The position numbers and the translations under genes were made by a program. DNA of 64,000 nucleotides. Source: Crambe crambe. Taxonomy: Eukaryota > Porifera > Demospongiae > Poecilosclerida > Crambeidae. The stretch lies in NCBI GenBank assembly GCA_963924555.1, contig OZ004582.1:8961927-9025926 (forward strand), given 5' to 3'. The notes beneath the pieces were generated by a model. That model was not told the origin of the DNA. It did no database searches and was given only the letters and a program-made list of their open reading frames with translations. Position 1 is the first letter of the stretch, and every line of letters begins with the position of its first letter. Below are positions 52,262 through 64,000 of this stretch, piece by piece.

Positions 52262-52804
52262 TATTTTATCTCTACTTCTCTCAGCATTAGTATTCACAGG
52301 AATATCATTATAGGGAATATTGGTACATTGCAGTTGGATTCGTGATGATTGGACTTGGAGGTGGTAGTGGCATGGTTCCAGTTTTACTAAATATGCTCAT
52401 TAGGGCAAAGTATGTACAAAATACTAGCCTGTTGCATTGGAACTCTCTTATTCTTTAACATCATTCCATTTCTACTTCACTTTTCTTGAGACTATTGTTA
52501 GGGGATCTAGGCTAGGCTAGGGCCTAGGCTAGGGCCTAGGCTAGGAGGCTAGAGCTAGGGTCTAGGCTAGGGGGCTGGGGTAGGGGGCTAGGGGGCTAGA
52601 GGGTAGGGGGCTAGGGGTAGGGCTAGGTGTTAGAGGGCTAGAGGCTAGGGGGCTGGGAGATATAGGGTTAGGGGGCTGGGGCTATAGTGTTAGGGGGCTG
52701 GGGCTGGAGGCTAGGGTTGGGTGGCTATAGGAACTTTACTCTGAAGGTTGGTATGTACATCTTTCTAGAACACACAATCATAATTATGCAATGCAGGAAG
52801 TATG
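52262..52804 (+). pseudogene. Chimeric MFS fragment: D exon 13 piece joined to B exon 11, intron 11 and part of exon 12
   Basis: About 52272-52302 matches the middle of D exon 13 (TCTCAGCATTAGTATTCACA). It is joined directly to the end of B intron 10 (GAATATCATTATAG) and a complete B exon 11 (52317-52412, EYWYIAVGFVMIGLGGGSGM, ending at a GTATGT donor). B intron 11 follows with its hexamer array (about 52500-52735), then only the first bases of B exon 12 (GGAAGTATGTA, to 52804). No coding unit can result. Confidence 0.8.
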
Positions 52805-53170
52805 TATTTATACCTCCAATTATAGTATAATACACCCATGCATGCCATAATTATTTGTCCGGCCAATGCCTGACCTGCCTGACTGCTTCCTCCGGCCCTG
52901 TATACTGTTTAGCTATAAACTTGATGGTTGCCATGTGGTTTACAGAAGCCATGATCATGTGATGCCAGTCCGAAACAGAAGCCATGTTGTTAAGTGGTTG
53001 GTTATTTGATCAGGACAACCATGTATAATGAATATGGCTAGTATGTCATAGCTGGCTATAGTTTAGTTATGTAGCTAGGGCTAGGGCTAGGGCTAGGGCG
53101 AGGTAGCTAGCTATTTAGGGTTAACTAGTTAGTTGCACCACTGCCAAGATTAGCTATAGAAGGAAATCAA
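52805..53170. other. Junction sequence and C'' upstream region
   Basis: About 110 bp of unassigned sequence, then a shortened copy of the C upstream block (from about 52916, with one AGAAGCCATG repeat remnant and four GGGCTA units at 53079-53102). Confidence 0.5.
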
Positions 53171-55763
53171 ATGAGTGGAAATCAGAGATTAAAAACTGGA
53201 AGATCAGACGAGAATAGGAACATATTAAGCGAAAGTGATAATGGAGACCCAATTCCACTGCAAGACTTACCAGTATCTCTTCCACAAAAGTCAAAGGCTT
53301 CACCACCACCATCTGCTCTGCCATTGGAAAAGCAGTTGTCTTCTCTGGCTGAAGAGGAGACAAATTCTTCATCTACTGCTGAGTCAAAGATGAGACACAG
53401 GTGTAGAGATGTCAGCACACTCTTAAGCTTCTTGGTAGCTTCAGTGTTCACCAATGCATCATTATCTTTGATAGATCCATTCTTCCCAAATGAGGTATCG
53501 TAGGGCCAACATGGTTAGAGAAATATTGTGGAAACACACTATCTCAGTATAATTATGTGCCAGTATACTGCAAAACACCATGAGTGGACTGAATTTGAAC
53601 TTCTCAATGCCAGATGCTTTAGAGATCAGAAAAAGTGTCCTATAGCTAGCTAATTATTAGGGGTGAGACGGAGGGGAACTTGTAGTCTTGCGAGCCAGGC
53701 CCTATAAAGGAAAGAACTGGGTCTGGCTCGCAAGACCATATAGGGAACTTGCCTCATCAATCCAATAGGCTTGTTAAATGGGTGTGGTTATCTAAAGTAG
53801 GTGTGGTCAGTATATTGCCCCACCAATCAAAATAATGCTATTCCCATGTAGCTAGCTATGTTAATAAAATGATTTTCGGCCTATTTTTGTAAATTATAAG
53901 GCTGAGAAAAAAGGAGCCACTCCAGTTGCTGTTGGTGGCATTATTGGTGTAGCTCCACTCTGGATGGCAGTTTTATCCCCTGTAGTGGGCATTGTAGTAA
54001 GTATGAAGCTAATAGCTGTAGTGGTACATACAATATCTATAGACAAATTTGTCCTCTGTGATTCTGGTTATGATATACTCCAACTTACAGTATTTAATTT
54101 CAATATTTCAATAGTTTCATTTAATTGGAGCCAGACTGGCTGTGTTCCTAGGATTATTACTAATCGGCACTTCTTACTTACTCCTAGCGTAAGTTAACTG
54201 ACTTATCCCTTTATCCGTTCAATTAAAATGAAGGGATTATCATTATTATGCTAAAACTACAGTTTTGTAACCTTCATTCCTATCACCTGGCTCTTCATTT
54301 TGGTAACTCTCCTGTTACGAACAGTTGAAGGAATTGGTTCGGCCATATTTGCAACTGCCAAAATCACACTGATGTCTGCACTCTTCCCAAAGTCTGTAGG
54401 GACAGTCATAGTATGTTGCTATGTTGTCAGCAGCTACATAGCAACATAACAGTTTTTTGTTTGTTTAATAGGGGGTGATTAACATGATTGTAGGAGTCGG
54501 ATTTTCCCTTGGATATCCTTTAGGTGGAGTCTTATATGAAGTATGTGCTATTAAGGGGAGCCTTAATATGAAGTAATAAATTTAAAAAGGTAAATAATGT
54601 ATGTATGCATGCTATGATTACTATAGCTTGGAGGTTTTCATTTGCCATTCATTGTTGTTGGAGTACCAACACTGGTAATGATAATACCATGTGTTCTACT
54701 GCTGAAGAAAAATGGTGAGTAAATTAAGGCACTATACCATTATAAGCTAGCTATTTCTTCGCTGCATGGCCAGCAGATATCAAGAAGAAGAAGAAGAAGC
54801 CACTCCCAGTTAAGACCATGTGGAAGATTCTATTTGATGGGATCTTCATTGCCATATGTATAACCATAGCTAGCTGTACGACGTAGTGGCCCCCTCCACA
54901 CACATGAGATCATCTTTGAAATAAAATTAATCTCAGCAGTTATGAAGATAATATTTGGAATCATGAATTATCCTACAGCTAATATGCTAATTCTCAATCT
55001 TATCTTGCAGTTATTGACTTGATCCTGAGTGTTGCAGGCCTGGCTTTCTTCCAACCAACACTGGAACCATTTCTGTTGACCAACGTAAGATCTTTGTGCA
55101 TGCATGCCATGCATACAGTAATGTCTTCCATGCTACAGTGGAATGCTTTAATGTGAATTCCCAGAAAGTACATAATGCAGACACGATACCTTTTCTCTAT
55201 CTTATTGCATGTAGCAACAAGTGTGTATTACATACCTTTAAGTAAAGAATACTATACCTTTGAGTAAAGAATACTACCTTTGAGTAAAGAATACTACCTT
55301 TGAGTAAAGAATACTACCTTTGAGTAAAAAATACTGACTTTAAGCTGATCTATCTTTGCATCCATACAGTTCAATATGACCCCTGCACTTGTGGCTCTGA
55401 CCAGCTTCATAATGGCCCTGGTAGTCTTTCTGGTATCACTTCCTCTAGGACTCATCTCTGACAAAGTGGTAAGATTAAAGGAAAAAAACTAGATAGATTG
55501 ATAGATAGATGGATAGATAGATGGTATCACACTTCTATAAATTTCCACGATATTATACATGTAGAGCTATAAGAGATGACTTAATCACCTCTGTATGTAT
55601 CGATCATTCAGGGACACCACAGGTACTTCTGCATCACTGGCATGTTCTTGATAGTGCTGGGATGTATCATAGTGTCAATTCCAAATTTCACAGGAATTCC
55701 GTATGTTAGAAACAAGCAAGACAGTTTAAAACTAACTTTACATTCATAATGATACTTATTGCG

Positions 55764-55834
<71 letters not shown>

Positions 55835-56815
55835 GATGTTGATTTTTTTATATACCATAGGCAATATTGGTACATTGCTGTGGCATTTGTTTTGATTGGA
55901 ACTGGAGGTGCACTGGGATTGGGCACCACCTACCCTGAAATGATAAAGCTAGCTGGGTATGTCAAGCTCGACTTATCAAAAATTACTGACAAGACTTGTA
56001 TGCAGCTACTGTATGATTCATTAGAATGTTTTGGGTACAAATTTTGCAGCTTCTTTGGTAATATGCATAGTTATTTAGATCTCTTCATGGATACATGGTC
56101 CTTTTCATCTGTACAAAAATTGAACCTCATAATTATGCTGATCCTTAGTCGATTTTTCATTTAACAGCAGAACTCTGGCCTTTCCTGAATGAGAAACTTC
56201 TATTATCAGAACTGATTAAGTGTTTGACACTTTTTATCAGGACTGCATGTTTCTCATCCCTGACATTTCCCCCCCAAATATTTCTGCATTAAAGAGGCTA
56301 GACTGGTTGCTATTTTACATGGATGTACGTATACCCAGAAAGAGTACCAGAAATGAAGTTGATCAAGAAATCTTCATCCCGTTTATATCTGGAATGGTAG
56401 CCAGTGGAATGAGTCTTGGGTAAGTTCTCACTTGTCGATCATAACTCCTGATTAATGCTTAGTTATCTTTCTCCTCTGCATAATTATAACTATGTAGGGC
56501 ATTCCTAGGGCCAGTACTTAGTGGTGGACTCAAACAATTTCTTACTTTCTCCCTAGCAGCATTGGTATTTGCAGAGATTGCATTGGCACAGGTATATGAG
56601 AATTCTACATTATGAATTACAATTAATATATTGCATAAGTTTACCCTACCATGTCCCAACAGAACCAATTCGTTTTTCCCTCTAAAGAACCGCTACTTTC
56701 TCACCCATACGAAGGAGGTGTAAATGTACACAGTCACATGATATTTCCTCTATCTTCATTATACCTGCAGGCTATTACACTTCTGGCCATGAGTCTTGTC
56801 AATTACTACACATAA
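53171..56815 (+). CDS. MFS transporter C'', SLC18B1-like, 14 exons
   Basis: Exons: 53171-53494, 53901-53996, 54115-54188, 54263-54410, 54472-54540, 54627-54714, 54777-54857, 55011-55084, 55370-55468, 55612-55700, 55861-55956, 56339-56419, 56498-56591 and 56771-56815; 1458 nt, 485 residues. The upstream ATG of C and C' is lost (ATAGAAGG in place of ATGAAAGG), so translation must begin at MSGNQRLK. Exon 7 has one extra lysine codon in the DIKKKKK run. Substitutions include GSAIFATAKITLMSALFPK in exon 4 and LIGTGGALGLGTTYPEM in exon 11. It is the most diverged of the three C genes but fully open. Confidence 0.92.
55232..55335. repeat. 21-bp tandem repeat in C'' intron 8
   Basis: About five copies of ACCTTTGAGTAAAGAATACT. 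The same intron of C and C' has a single copy (near 41881 and 48625), so the array arose after the copies separated. Confidence 0.85.
55763..55835. repeat. (GTT)n in C'' intron 10
   Basis: About 24 units, the longest of the three C copies. Confidence 0.9.
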
Positions 56816-57363
56816 TCACAATTGGTAACTAACTATATTGCGTAGAAGAACATATCACATGAATAAAACCACTCCATAATGACTATCCTTTTTTCTATTG
56901 TGTTCGTCAATTATGTGCATCAGGTTCAGATACACAACTTGCTTCTATAGTGTAGACTTGGTCATTCATGATTCCAAACTTGCCGTTATTTTTAACTCCT
57001 TGTTCCCACAGTCACTTTCATTTTAAATCATTAACTCTTTATTTAATAATAAATAAAATAAGTAGATAAATGAATTAATAAACAAATAAATAAACAAATA
57101 AACAAACAAACGAATAAAAATAAATCATAGTAAATAAATAAAAATTAGCTAGCTTGTTAGCAATACAGTGAAGGAAGTTTCTTTTCAATGGCTCTGAATG
57201 ACTATAGTCAGCTAGCTGTATCAGTCCAAAGTTAATGCCAGTATGTCAAATGGGAGTGTCTATAAATCATAGCTAGACCTGTGCTGATGATAGCTAGCAT
57301 ATATGTACATATGTAAGATTGCACTCTATGAATTATAGCTAGCTAGATAAAGAGAAGAGGATT
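56816..57363. other. Spacer between C'' and D''
   Basis: Equivalent to the C-D and C'-D' spacers. It has AATAAA at 56862-56867, AAATAAACAAAT repeats (about 57045-57130), and the D'' upstream region with ATTATAGCTAGCTAGATAAA. Confidence 0.5.
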
Positions 57364-60300
57364 ATGAGTAATGGAGAGCTAATCCCACTGGAAACTACAT
57401 CACCATCTCTCCTTCATGAGTCACACTCACCTCCACAGCCACAGGAAGGAGAGCAACAGTCACCTTCGAATTCCCCCACCAAAACTCCTGAGGGAGAGCC
57501 GACAGAGTCCACAAAGCACAGGAGAAGAGACATAATCACAATTGTTATCTTCTTTGTCAATACTGTATTGGCCAATGCTGCCTATTCTTTGATGAGTCCG
57601 TTTTTTCCAGAAAAGGCAAGAGAAATCAACTATAAATCGGTGTAGTATAAGAAGATAATCTTCTTTTTGGAGATAGCTAATAGTTGGTATCTTGTAGCTA
57701 CATACTGTAGGTGAGATAGCTTCATAGCAGTAATTCTGCCATTATTATTTCATTATTTGCAGGCTAAGGATAAGGGAGTCACTCCTTTTGCTACTGGTCT
57801 GATTATTGGTGCAGCTCCTTTAACAGTAGCAGTCACATCCCCTGTGATTGGTGTGATAGTAAGTAGCTAATGATCCCTCAGACAGCCATTAGCCATTAGC
57901 TATGTTAATCACTACAACCCTCATGGTATTAGCTAGCTGACATATGCACATGGCTAACTGTTTGATTCAAAATTAAAATTAGAAAAGTGATAGAATGATA
58001 GAACAATGACCTATGTAGGTTACAGACTCCTAGGGAGGCAATTTTAAAATTATTAAGCTCAAAAGATCAAAAGCATGGTACAGTGTAGCTAATTCTGAAA
58101 ATGTTGGTTAGAGCTTTGCAGTGCTGTTGTAGCTAGTGACATAAATTATGTTTATCAGTTATTTTTACTTCGATTTCGTTGCTTCTCTGTGATTCAGTAT
58201 TAATGTATTAGTATAATTTGATTGGAGCAAGATTACTCGTGTTCTTGGGATTATTTCTAATTGGAGCTTCATACATACTCATGGCGTAAGTTAATTCATA
58301 TACACAAATGAAAGCCAGATGATGCATGTTGACCATACGGTACCACAGTCTTGTAACCTTTATTCCTGTCACCTGGCTCTTCATTCTGGTACCTCTCCTG
58401 CTACGAATAATTGAAGGATGCGGTTCAGCCATGTTCCTCACAGCCAAATATACACTGATTCCCGCTCTCTTCCCAAAATACACAGGAGCTCTTATAGTAA
58501 GATGAATCCAGTCTCTCAATAATTTTAGGTTTAGTCTGCCCCCCCCCCCCCCCCCCCCCCCCTCCCTCCCAATAATGGATAATTCTAGGGTATGACATAT
58601 CACTGTATTTTTATGTGAATATGACACAAAGAAATTGATCATATGTGTTTGTAGCTATCAAGAAATGTTTCCCCCTGCCGAAATTTGCATTATGTGCATG
58701 CATGTATACACCTTTTTTCAGGGTCTAATGACCATGGCTGCAGGAGTTGGATATGCTTTGGGGTATCCACTAGGAGGAGCCTTATATCAAGTGAGTAGCT
58801 ACATTGAAAGGAGGGGGCTTTTTATTTTAATATGAGTAGTTATAAGTATCGTGTGGAAATGAGCGAGCTCTGTATGATATTTATGCTGATGGTTCAACTT
58901 GTAGCTTGGAGGTTTTCAACTGCCATTCATTGCTATTGGAGTGCCGATATTGATATCGATAATACCATGTGTTCTGTTGTTGAGAAAAGCTGGTATGTAA
59001 TTACAGCTGGTTGATAGCTAGATAGCCTAAATTATGTAAGGTGGGGACTAAAAACAGTTCCTGCTTCCTGGTGAGTGTCCACAAATGATAAGTATTATGA
59101 AGCTATTTTTTCTTACAGATATCAAGAAGAAGAAAGAATTGCTCCCAGTTAAAAGAATGTGTGGGATTTTAACTGATGCAATTATCATTGTTCTATGTAT
59201 AGAGCTAAGATAAGTTCTTACACTTCAGTCACCATAAATGATAATCTTTTTCACAGTTACTAATATGCTTATAAGCAGTGCAAGTCTCACTTTCTTGACA
59301 CCAACACTGGAAGTATATCTGGTGGACCATGTGAGCAAATAATACTTAAAGCTATAATGTTTGTAATACTTATCCATGTTGTAGAGCTGACAGTCATTAA
59401 TTGAACTATTATCCTTTTGTCTAGTTTGGCCTGAGTCCTCCAATTATAGCCATTATGGCTTTCATTGGAACTGTGTTTTACTTCTTGGCAGCTCTTCCTG
59501 TGGGACTAGCTTCTGATAAAGTGGTAAGGGAACCCTTAAGGATAATAGTGATGAAACCTGGTTTTATACTGTCTATACACAAGTGAAAAGTGGACCAGGA
59601 ACAGTTAGTCAAGTGACCTTAATGGAGTTCGTGCGTGATAGGGTGGGAAACAATAAGTTGTTGATTGAGAGGTGATCCCATTACAGGGTGGTCTGTATGA
59701 TCAGATAAGTTGCACCATAGCTGCTGTTAAAAATACTACAGTTTACGTACTGGCCAGTTGAATGTATTATTACTGTAACACACAGAGCTATAGCATGACA
59801 GTTTAAGGTGATATTCATGTTCTACTTCAGCCTCATCTCATCATAGGGACACCACAGATACTTTTCTGTCAGTGGAGTGGCTCTACTTACTGTTAGCTTT
59901 GTCGTAGTATCACTTCCATATTTTACAGGAATCCCGTAAGTTAAATGGTGATTGTGGGTGGTCACTCCTCCCACCTCAAGCATTGGTATTATTCATGGTT
60001 CACCCAGTAGGAGGGGAGGGTGGGAGGGGAGGGGGAGCTGTCATTTTATTCTGTTAGGGAATACAGTGGGACCTCCAATAAGGGCACTCCGAAAGAGGAC
60101 AAACCTCTCAACATAAAAGAACCTTTGTATAAACCACAACCTAAAAGGGATAAAAAGCTGGATCTAATATGTCAGTATAACCATTAGCTAATGCTTACTG
60201 GATCTATAATCACTGATAAGGCAAAGCAGGGCTATCCCGAATGGTCAAATATTTAAAAAAAAACTCCTCAAGCTTACGAGCTCTATTTAAGATATAGCTA

Positions 60301-60929
60301 TTCTACTATTATAGTAGATTATATCCTCCAACATTGAGCTCAGAAGTCTCTATCAGTAGTTTCAGAAATAATTTGAACAATACGGAATTACCCACTGTTC
60401 GAAATAGCCCCACTTTGCCTTAATTAATTATAATTGTGTACTACTCAATTATCACAGGCAGTATTGGTACTTTATTGTCTCATTTATGCTCATGGGAGTT
60501 GGAGGAGCTCTTGGGAGGATTACGGTTTATGCTGACATGATCAAACAAGTCAGGTGTGTTAGGTGGCAGGATTAAGTAGCAAGCTGTGATGGGTAGGAAA
60601 AATCTTGCATGGCTCAATACGTACAGAGAAGAAAAATTAATAGCACACACATCCCTGGGACCAGGGAAAGTGGCTGCATTAGATACTAACTTATAGTAGG
60701 GGGGATGTGCAATAATGACCACTAGGACAGTAAATTTGGTGGTCTACCATTTATACACGCCCTTCTAATGATATTTATAGGATGATCACAAAATATGAGA
60801 TGGAACAAGAAGTATTTGTTCCATTCATCTCTGGACTAATGTCGTCTTCATTGTACTTAGGGTGAGTTAACTAATCACAGAACACAACCTACCCATTTAT
60901 AACTTGATCAAATTCCACCCCCCCCCCCC

Positions 60930-60960
<31 letters not shown>

Positions 60961-61458
60961 ACACACACAGTGAATTCAGTGGAAGTTTCATCGGGGGCAT
61001 CCTTAAGCAGTTTTTGTCTCTACCTCTCTCAGCATTAGTATTCACAGAGATAATTTTGGCTCAGGTAGCTATAGCTTGCATGTCCTAGTTAATAGAAATC
61101 ACACTCTGTGCAGTAATGAAGTGGACACTTAAAAGAGAGGGTAAGTATACTTAAAGAGAGGGTGCTGATATTAAATGGACACTTAAAGAGAGGGTGCTGA
61201 TATTAAATGGACACTTAAAAGAGAGGGTGCTGATATTCAAGAGGTGTCCCCATAATGTTACATTATGCAGAGTGTATGGGAGCATGGGGAGAGATAGCAG
61301 TTGTTGTTGTTGTTGTTGTTGTTGTCCCCCAAATTGTTGTTGTTGTTAGTTTTTGTTGTTGTTATTGTTGTTGAATACAGACCATTTTGATTCTGGCCAT
61401 CAGTCTTATTGAACACCACACAAGGATAAGGATATCTGAACCTGGATGTGACAACTAG
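57364..61458 (+). CDS. MFS transporter D'', SLC18B1-like, 14 exons, GC donor at exon 1
   Basis: Exons: 57364-57615, 57763-57858, 58212-58285, 58349-58496, 58722-58790, 58905-58992, 59119-59196, 59257-59330, 59425-59523, 59847-59935, 60458-60553, 60781-60861, 60971-61064 and 61381-61458; 1416 nt, 471 residues. Exon 1 (MSNGELIPLE..) ends PFFPEK at AAG|GCAAGA, a GC donor; the alternative reading through would stop. Exon 4 has LLRIIEGCGSAM, exon 5 GYALGYPLGG, exon 9 ends LASDKV and exon 10 begins GHHRYFSV. The last exon is longer than in A-C and ends RISEPGCDN. It is the only complete member of the D group; D and D' are truncated duplicates. Intron 12 ends with a C-run and CA repeat abutting the acceptor. 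Confidence 0.92.
58540..58562. repeat. Poly-C run in D'' intron 4
   Basis: About 23 C residues shortly after the exon 4 donor. In D' the deletion that removed the exon 4 end joins at the corresponding C-run (about 52100-52119). Confidence 0.9.
60917..60970. repeat. Poly-C and (CA)n tract next to the D'' exon 13 acceptor
   Basis: About 30 C residues, then about 12 CA units ending in the CAG acceptor of exon 13. The CA repeat and C-run replace a normal polypyrimidine tract. Confidence 0.9.
61115..61245. repeat. 31-bp tandem repeat in D'' intron 13
   Basis: Three to four units of GGACACTTAAAGAGAGGGTG followed by CTGATATTAAAT. Not coding. Confidence 0.8.
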
Positions 61459-61655
61459 CTAGCTAGCTAAGTATAGCTAAACTAAAACTACAATACTGAA
61501 TACTCATTTTTATTCAAACTTAATATTTTGTTTGGTAGCTATGAGGCTATACAGTGAGGGAAGTTTCTTTTGATGGTGGATATGCAAGCTATAGGAAACA
61601 GCTATATTCAATCAGACAGTGATATTAGTCAGCCAAAATTAATAGCTAGCTATGC

Positions 61656-63902
61656 ATGTCGAATGAAGTGTCTAGAGCTAAAATGAGTAATGGAGAGCTG
61701 ATCCCACTGGAAACTGCATCACCATCTCTCCTTCATGAGTCACACTCACCTTCACAGCCACAAGAAGAAGGAGAGCAACAGTCACCTTCCCTCACCAACA
61801 CTCCTGAGGGTGAGACAGAGTCCACAAGGCACAAGGGAAGGAACATAATCACAGTTGCTGTCTTCTTTGTCGCTTCTGTATTGGCCAATGCTGCCTACTC
61901 CTTGATGAGTCCATTTTTTCCTCAAAGGGTATTACTATTAGCTAGTGTCATAAGTATCGATATGTACAGTAAAGGATCAACCCTCCATGAAAAGGACAAC
62001 CTCCCAACAAAGGACACTCTTTTGGCCCCTTTCATATTACCTAGTAAATTTTAACCTCCAAGAAAAGGACAATCTCTAGCTACGTAGCTATGCAAATCAC
62101 AGAGTGGCTGATCCCAAAGTGTCCTTTACTCAGAGGTTCCACTGTAGACAATATCCAGCATCCTTCTATTCTTGTATGTTTTGAGCAAGTCTGTATGCTC
62201 ACATAGATACATTTATACTGTAGCTAGGCGTGACTCCCACCTTTGGGGCCAGCAGAAGTGTCTGATGTGGCAATCGCACACAGTGGATTAACCATAAAGA
62301 GAGTGTTTTATATTCCACCTATATACATGTAGGAGTGTAATCTTAATCTCCTCATATCAACAATTGCAGCTGCTAGCTAAAAGTCATATTTTTGCAAAAC
62401 ATCAAGTGGGCATGGTTTGATATCCAAAAGGGGTGTGGTTAGGGGAAAGTGGGCGTGGCAAAAATAAAAAAGTTATGTGCATGTAACGCTCAGGGTCTTC
62501 TGGCGTAGTGGGTTAAGCCAATTGTAACGCTCAGGGTCTTCTGGTGTAGTGGGTTAAGTTATGAACTAAGTTTTTATAGTAAATAGAGCACGGAACACAG
62601 CATAAAGCGAGAGCACAAAGATATAACTCAAACAGCTATTTTAAAAACAGACTCTGTTCTTCAAACTGTCACTATGGTGATGCATAAAACATATTTAGTT
62701 TTACCATGGAAATGCATTATAAATACAAGTGTTACATGCACAGATATGGGTGGATTTATATTATAGCTACATTGGGACTTTTTTAAGGTGTCCTGGATAG
62801 CAAGGGTGCATGACCTCATTTCGGGGTCCTGACTAGAGGGAGTTCACTCTAATAATATTATTTGCAGGCTAAGGATAAGGGAGCCACTCCTATTGCTATT
62901 GGTCTGGTTATTGGTGCAGCTCCATTATCAGTGGGAATCCTGTCCCCTGTGGTTGGCATTATAGTAAGTATGGATATAGGCCATAGCTATAGCTAGATAT
63001 GCTACTGTATCTCAGTCTAATTGCCTTATAGCTACTGCATGCAGAAAGAAAAAAAAAAAGGTCTAGAAGTGCCAATAGACCTGTTTGGTTTCAGGGAACT
63101 AGTAGTAGAACATAGTATGGCTGCCTTGAAAATATGACTATGAACAGCCTTGTCCTCAGGCTGTACCCTCAGACTTGGACCATTTATATCCATATTTACT
63201 ATAATTATGCATGCAAAGAGTTGAGATCGTATAGCCGGTTGATGCCTATATGCAAATTACATATTATACGTATGATTAGTTTAATTTGATTGGAGCAAGA
63301 TTACTCGTATTCTTGGGATTGCTTCTAATCGGAGCTTCATACACACTCATGGCGTAAGTTAATTGATTATTAATGCTGGATGCATGTTTGTTGCTCAATA
63401 TCACAGTTTTGTAAGCTTCATTCCTGTCACCTGGCTCTTCATCCTGGTGACCTTTCTGCTGCGAATAATTGAAGGATGTGGTTCAGCCATGTTCCTCACA
63501 GCTACCCTTGTATTGATACCTGCTCTCTTTCCGAAATATATGGGGACCTTAGTAGTAAGTTCACCAATAGCGGTACACAATTACTAGAAACCGCCCAACA
63601 GCTTGCAACATTTTTCAGGGTCTAATAAACATGGCTGCTGGAGTTGGATATGCCTTGGGATTTCCCTTAGGAGGAGCCTTATATCAAGTGAGTATACTTT
63701 ATTAAAAAGGGGCTGATTATTCGAAAGGAGAATATGAAGTAGCACTTCACATTAGTTAAATAATTAGCTAAAGATTATAGCTAATGGTATGCTGATGATT
63801 TAACTCATACATAGCTTGGAGGTTTCCAACTACCATTCGCTTCAATTGGAATCCCACTATTGTTAATGATAATACCATGTGTTCTGCTGCTGAGGAAAAC
63901 TG
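61656..63902 (+). CDS. MFS transporter E, SLC18B1-like, 5' part (exons 1-6)
   Basis: Exons: 61656-61928, 62868-62963, 63280-63353, 63407-63554, 63619-63687 and 63815-63902; the remaining eight expected exons lie beyond the window. Exon 1 starts MSNEVSRAKMSNGELIPLE; the internal ATG at 61683 aligns with D''. The exon 1 donor is AGG|GTATTA, a GT donor where the D group uses GC. Exon 4 has LLRIIEGCGSAM, exon 5 GYALGFPLGG and exon 6 LGGFQLPFASIG. All lengths except exon 1 equal those of D'', its closest relative. Intron 1 (61929-62867) is long and contains repeat sequence. Confidence 0.88.
61965..62145. mobile_element. Probable miniature element with CAGTGGAACC-type end in E intron 1
   Basis: The right end reads GAGGTTCCACTGTA, the same end as the mariner-like element at 6855-7125. 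The left side, TACAGTAAAGGATCAACCCT, is a degenerate counterpart. The interior has AAAGGACAACCTCC / GAAAAGGACAATCTC motifs shared with repeats near 60080. No coding capacity. Confidence 0.45.
62483..62557. repeat. Short tandem duplication in E intron 1
   Basis: Two copies of GTAACGCTCAGGGTCTTCTG then G(C/T)GTAGTGGGTTAAG, with a 41-bp period. Confidence 0.75.
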
Positions 63903-64000
63903 GTGAGCTACTGCGTTTAAGTAGCTATAGGTGTGCATAATTATTAGATGGCCAGGTCAGGGGGTTCTCCCTAAAGCTTACATAGCTATAGCTATAGCTA

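Noticed and set aside
58208..58642. 144-codon minus-strand open frame
   Set aside because: It is antisense to exons 3-4 of the transporter D'', includes a C-run read as glycines, and has no domain.

Overview
This is eukaryotic, animal-type DNA. Coding exons are short, bounded by GT/AG signals and separated by AT-rich introns; there are microsatellites, poly-G/poly-C runs and many small inverted-repeat transposons. The gene content (secreted or membrane SRCR proteins with two-exon, six-cysteine domains; a tandem array of SLC18B1-like major facilitator transporters) and the very frequent palindromic TAGCTAGC words suggest a demosponge, most simply something like Amphimedon queenslandica. The species call is inference. 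I see no rRNA, tRNA, CRISPR or prokaryotic operon.

Region 1 (1-20 kb) is an SRCR locus on the plus strand. The 3' end of one SRCR gene (2-739) has a decayed tail. A complete 12-exon gene follows (5798-13219): signal peptide, five SRCR domains, one membrane segment and a PPxY-containing tail, 683 residues. A third copy (14217-19834) is broken by a 28-bp deletion, a 4-bp insertion and a local inversion. The introns and spacers are full of mobile elements: a Ginger-like integrase element with TGT..ACA ends and a 4-bp target duplication (3322-5701), a pogo-like element (8041-9298) nested in a 14-bp-TIR element with 6-bp target duplications (7660-9338), and a TAGTCT-ended element with 9-bp target duplications that carries a RecQ-like helicase fragment and a cysteine-rich protein (15394-17279).

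Region 2 (20.6-64 kb) is a family of MFS transporters, all with the same 14-exon plan. Gene A (minus, 20582-25419) and gene B (plus, 26400-31279) are head to head. The A-exon-1 plus B block is duplicated: A' is a broken exon (32277-32588) and B' is intact (33355-38832). Three C genes follow (39804-43363, 46533-50110, 53171-56815), each followed by a D gene; D and D' are truncated pseudogenes, and D'' (57364-61458) is intact. Gene E (61656-63902) runs off the window. The spacing of equivalent starts is about 6.6-7.0 kb throughout. I spliced A, B, B', C, C', C'' and D'' by hand; every total coding length is divisible by three (471-489 residues).

The array shows recent gene birth and death. Comparing paralogous introns gives empty-site evidence for two transposon insertions (34394-34775 and 51305-51693), and repeat lengths differ between copies. 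The most novel material is the TAGTCT/9-bp element family (one gene-bearing copy plus 56-70 bp hairpin derivatives) and the 14-bp-TIR/6-bp element family.
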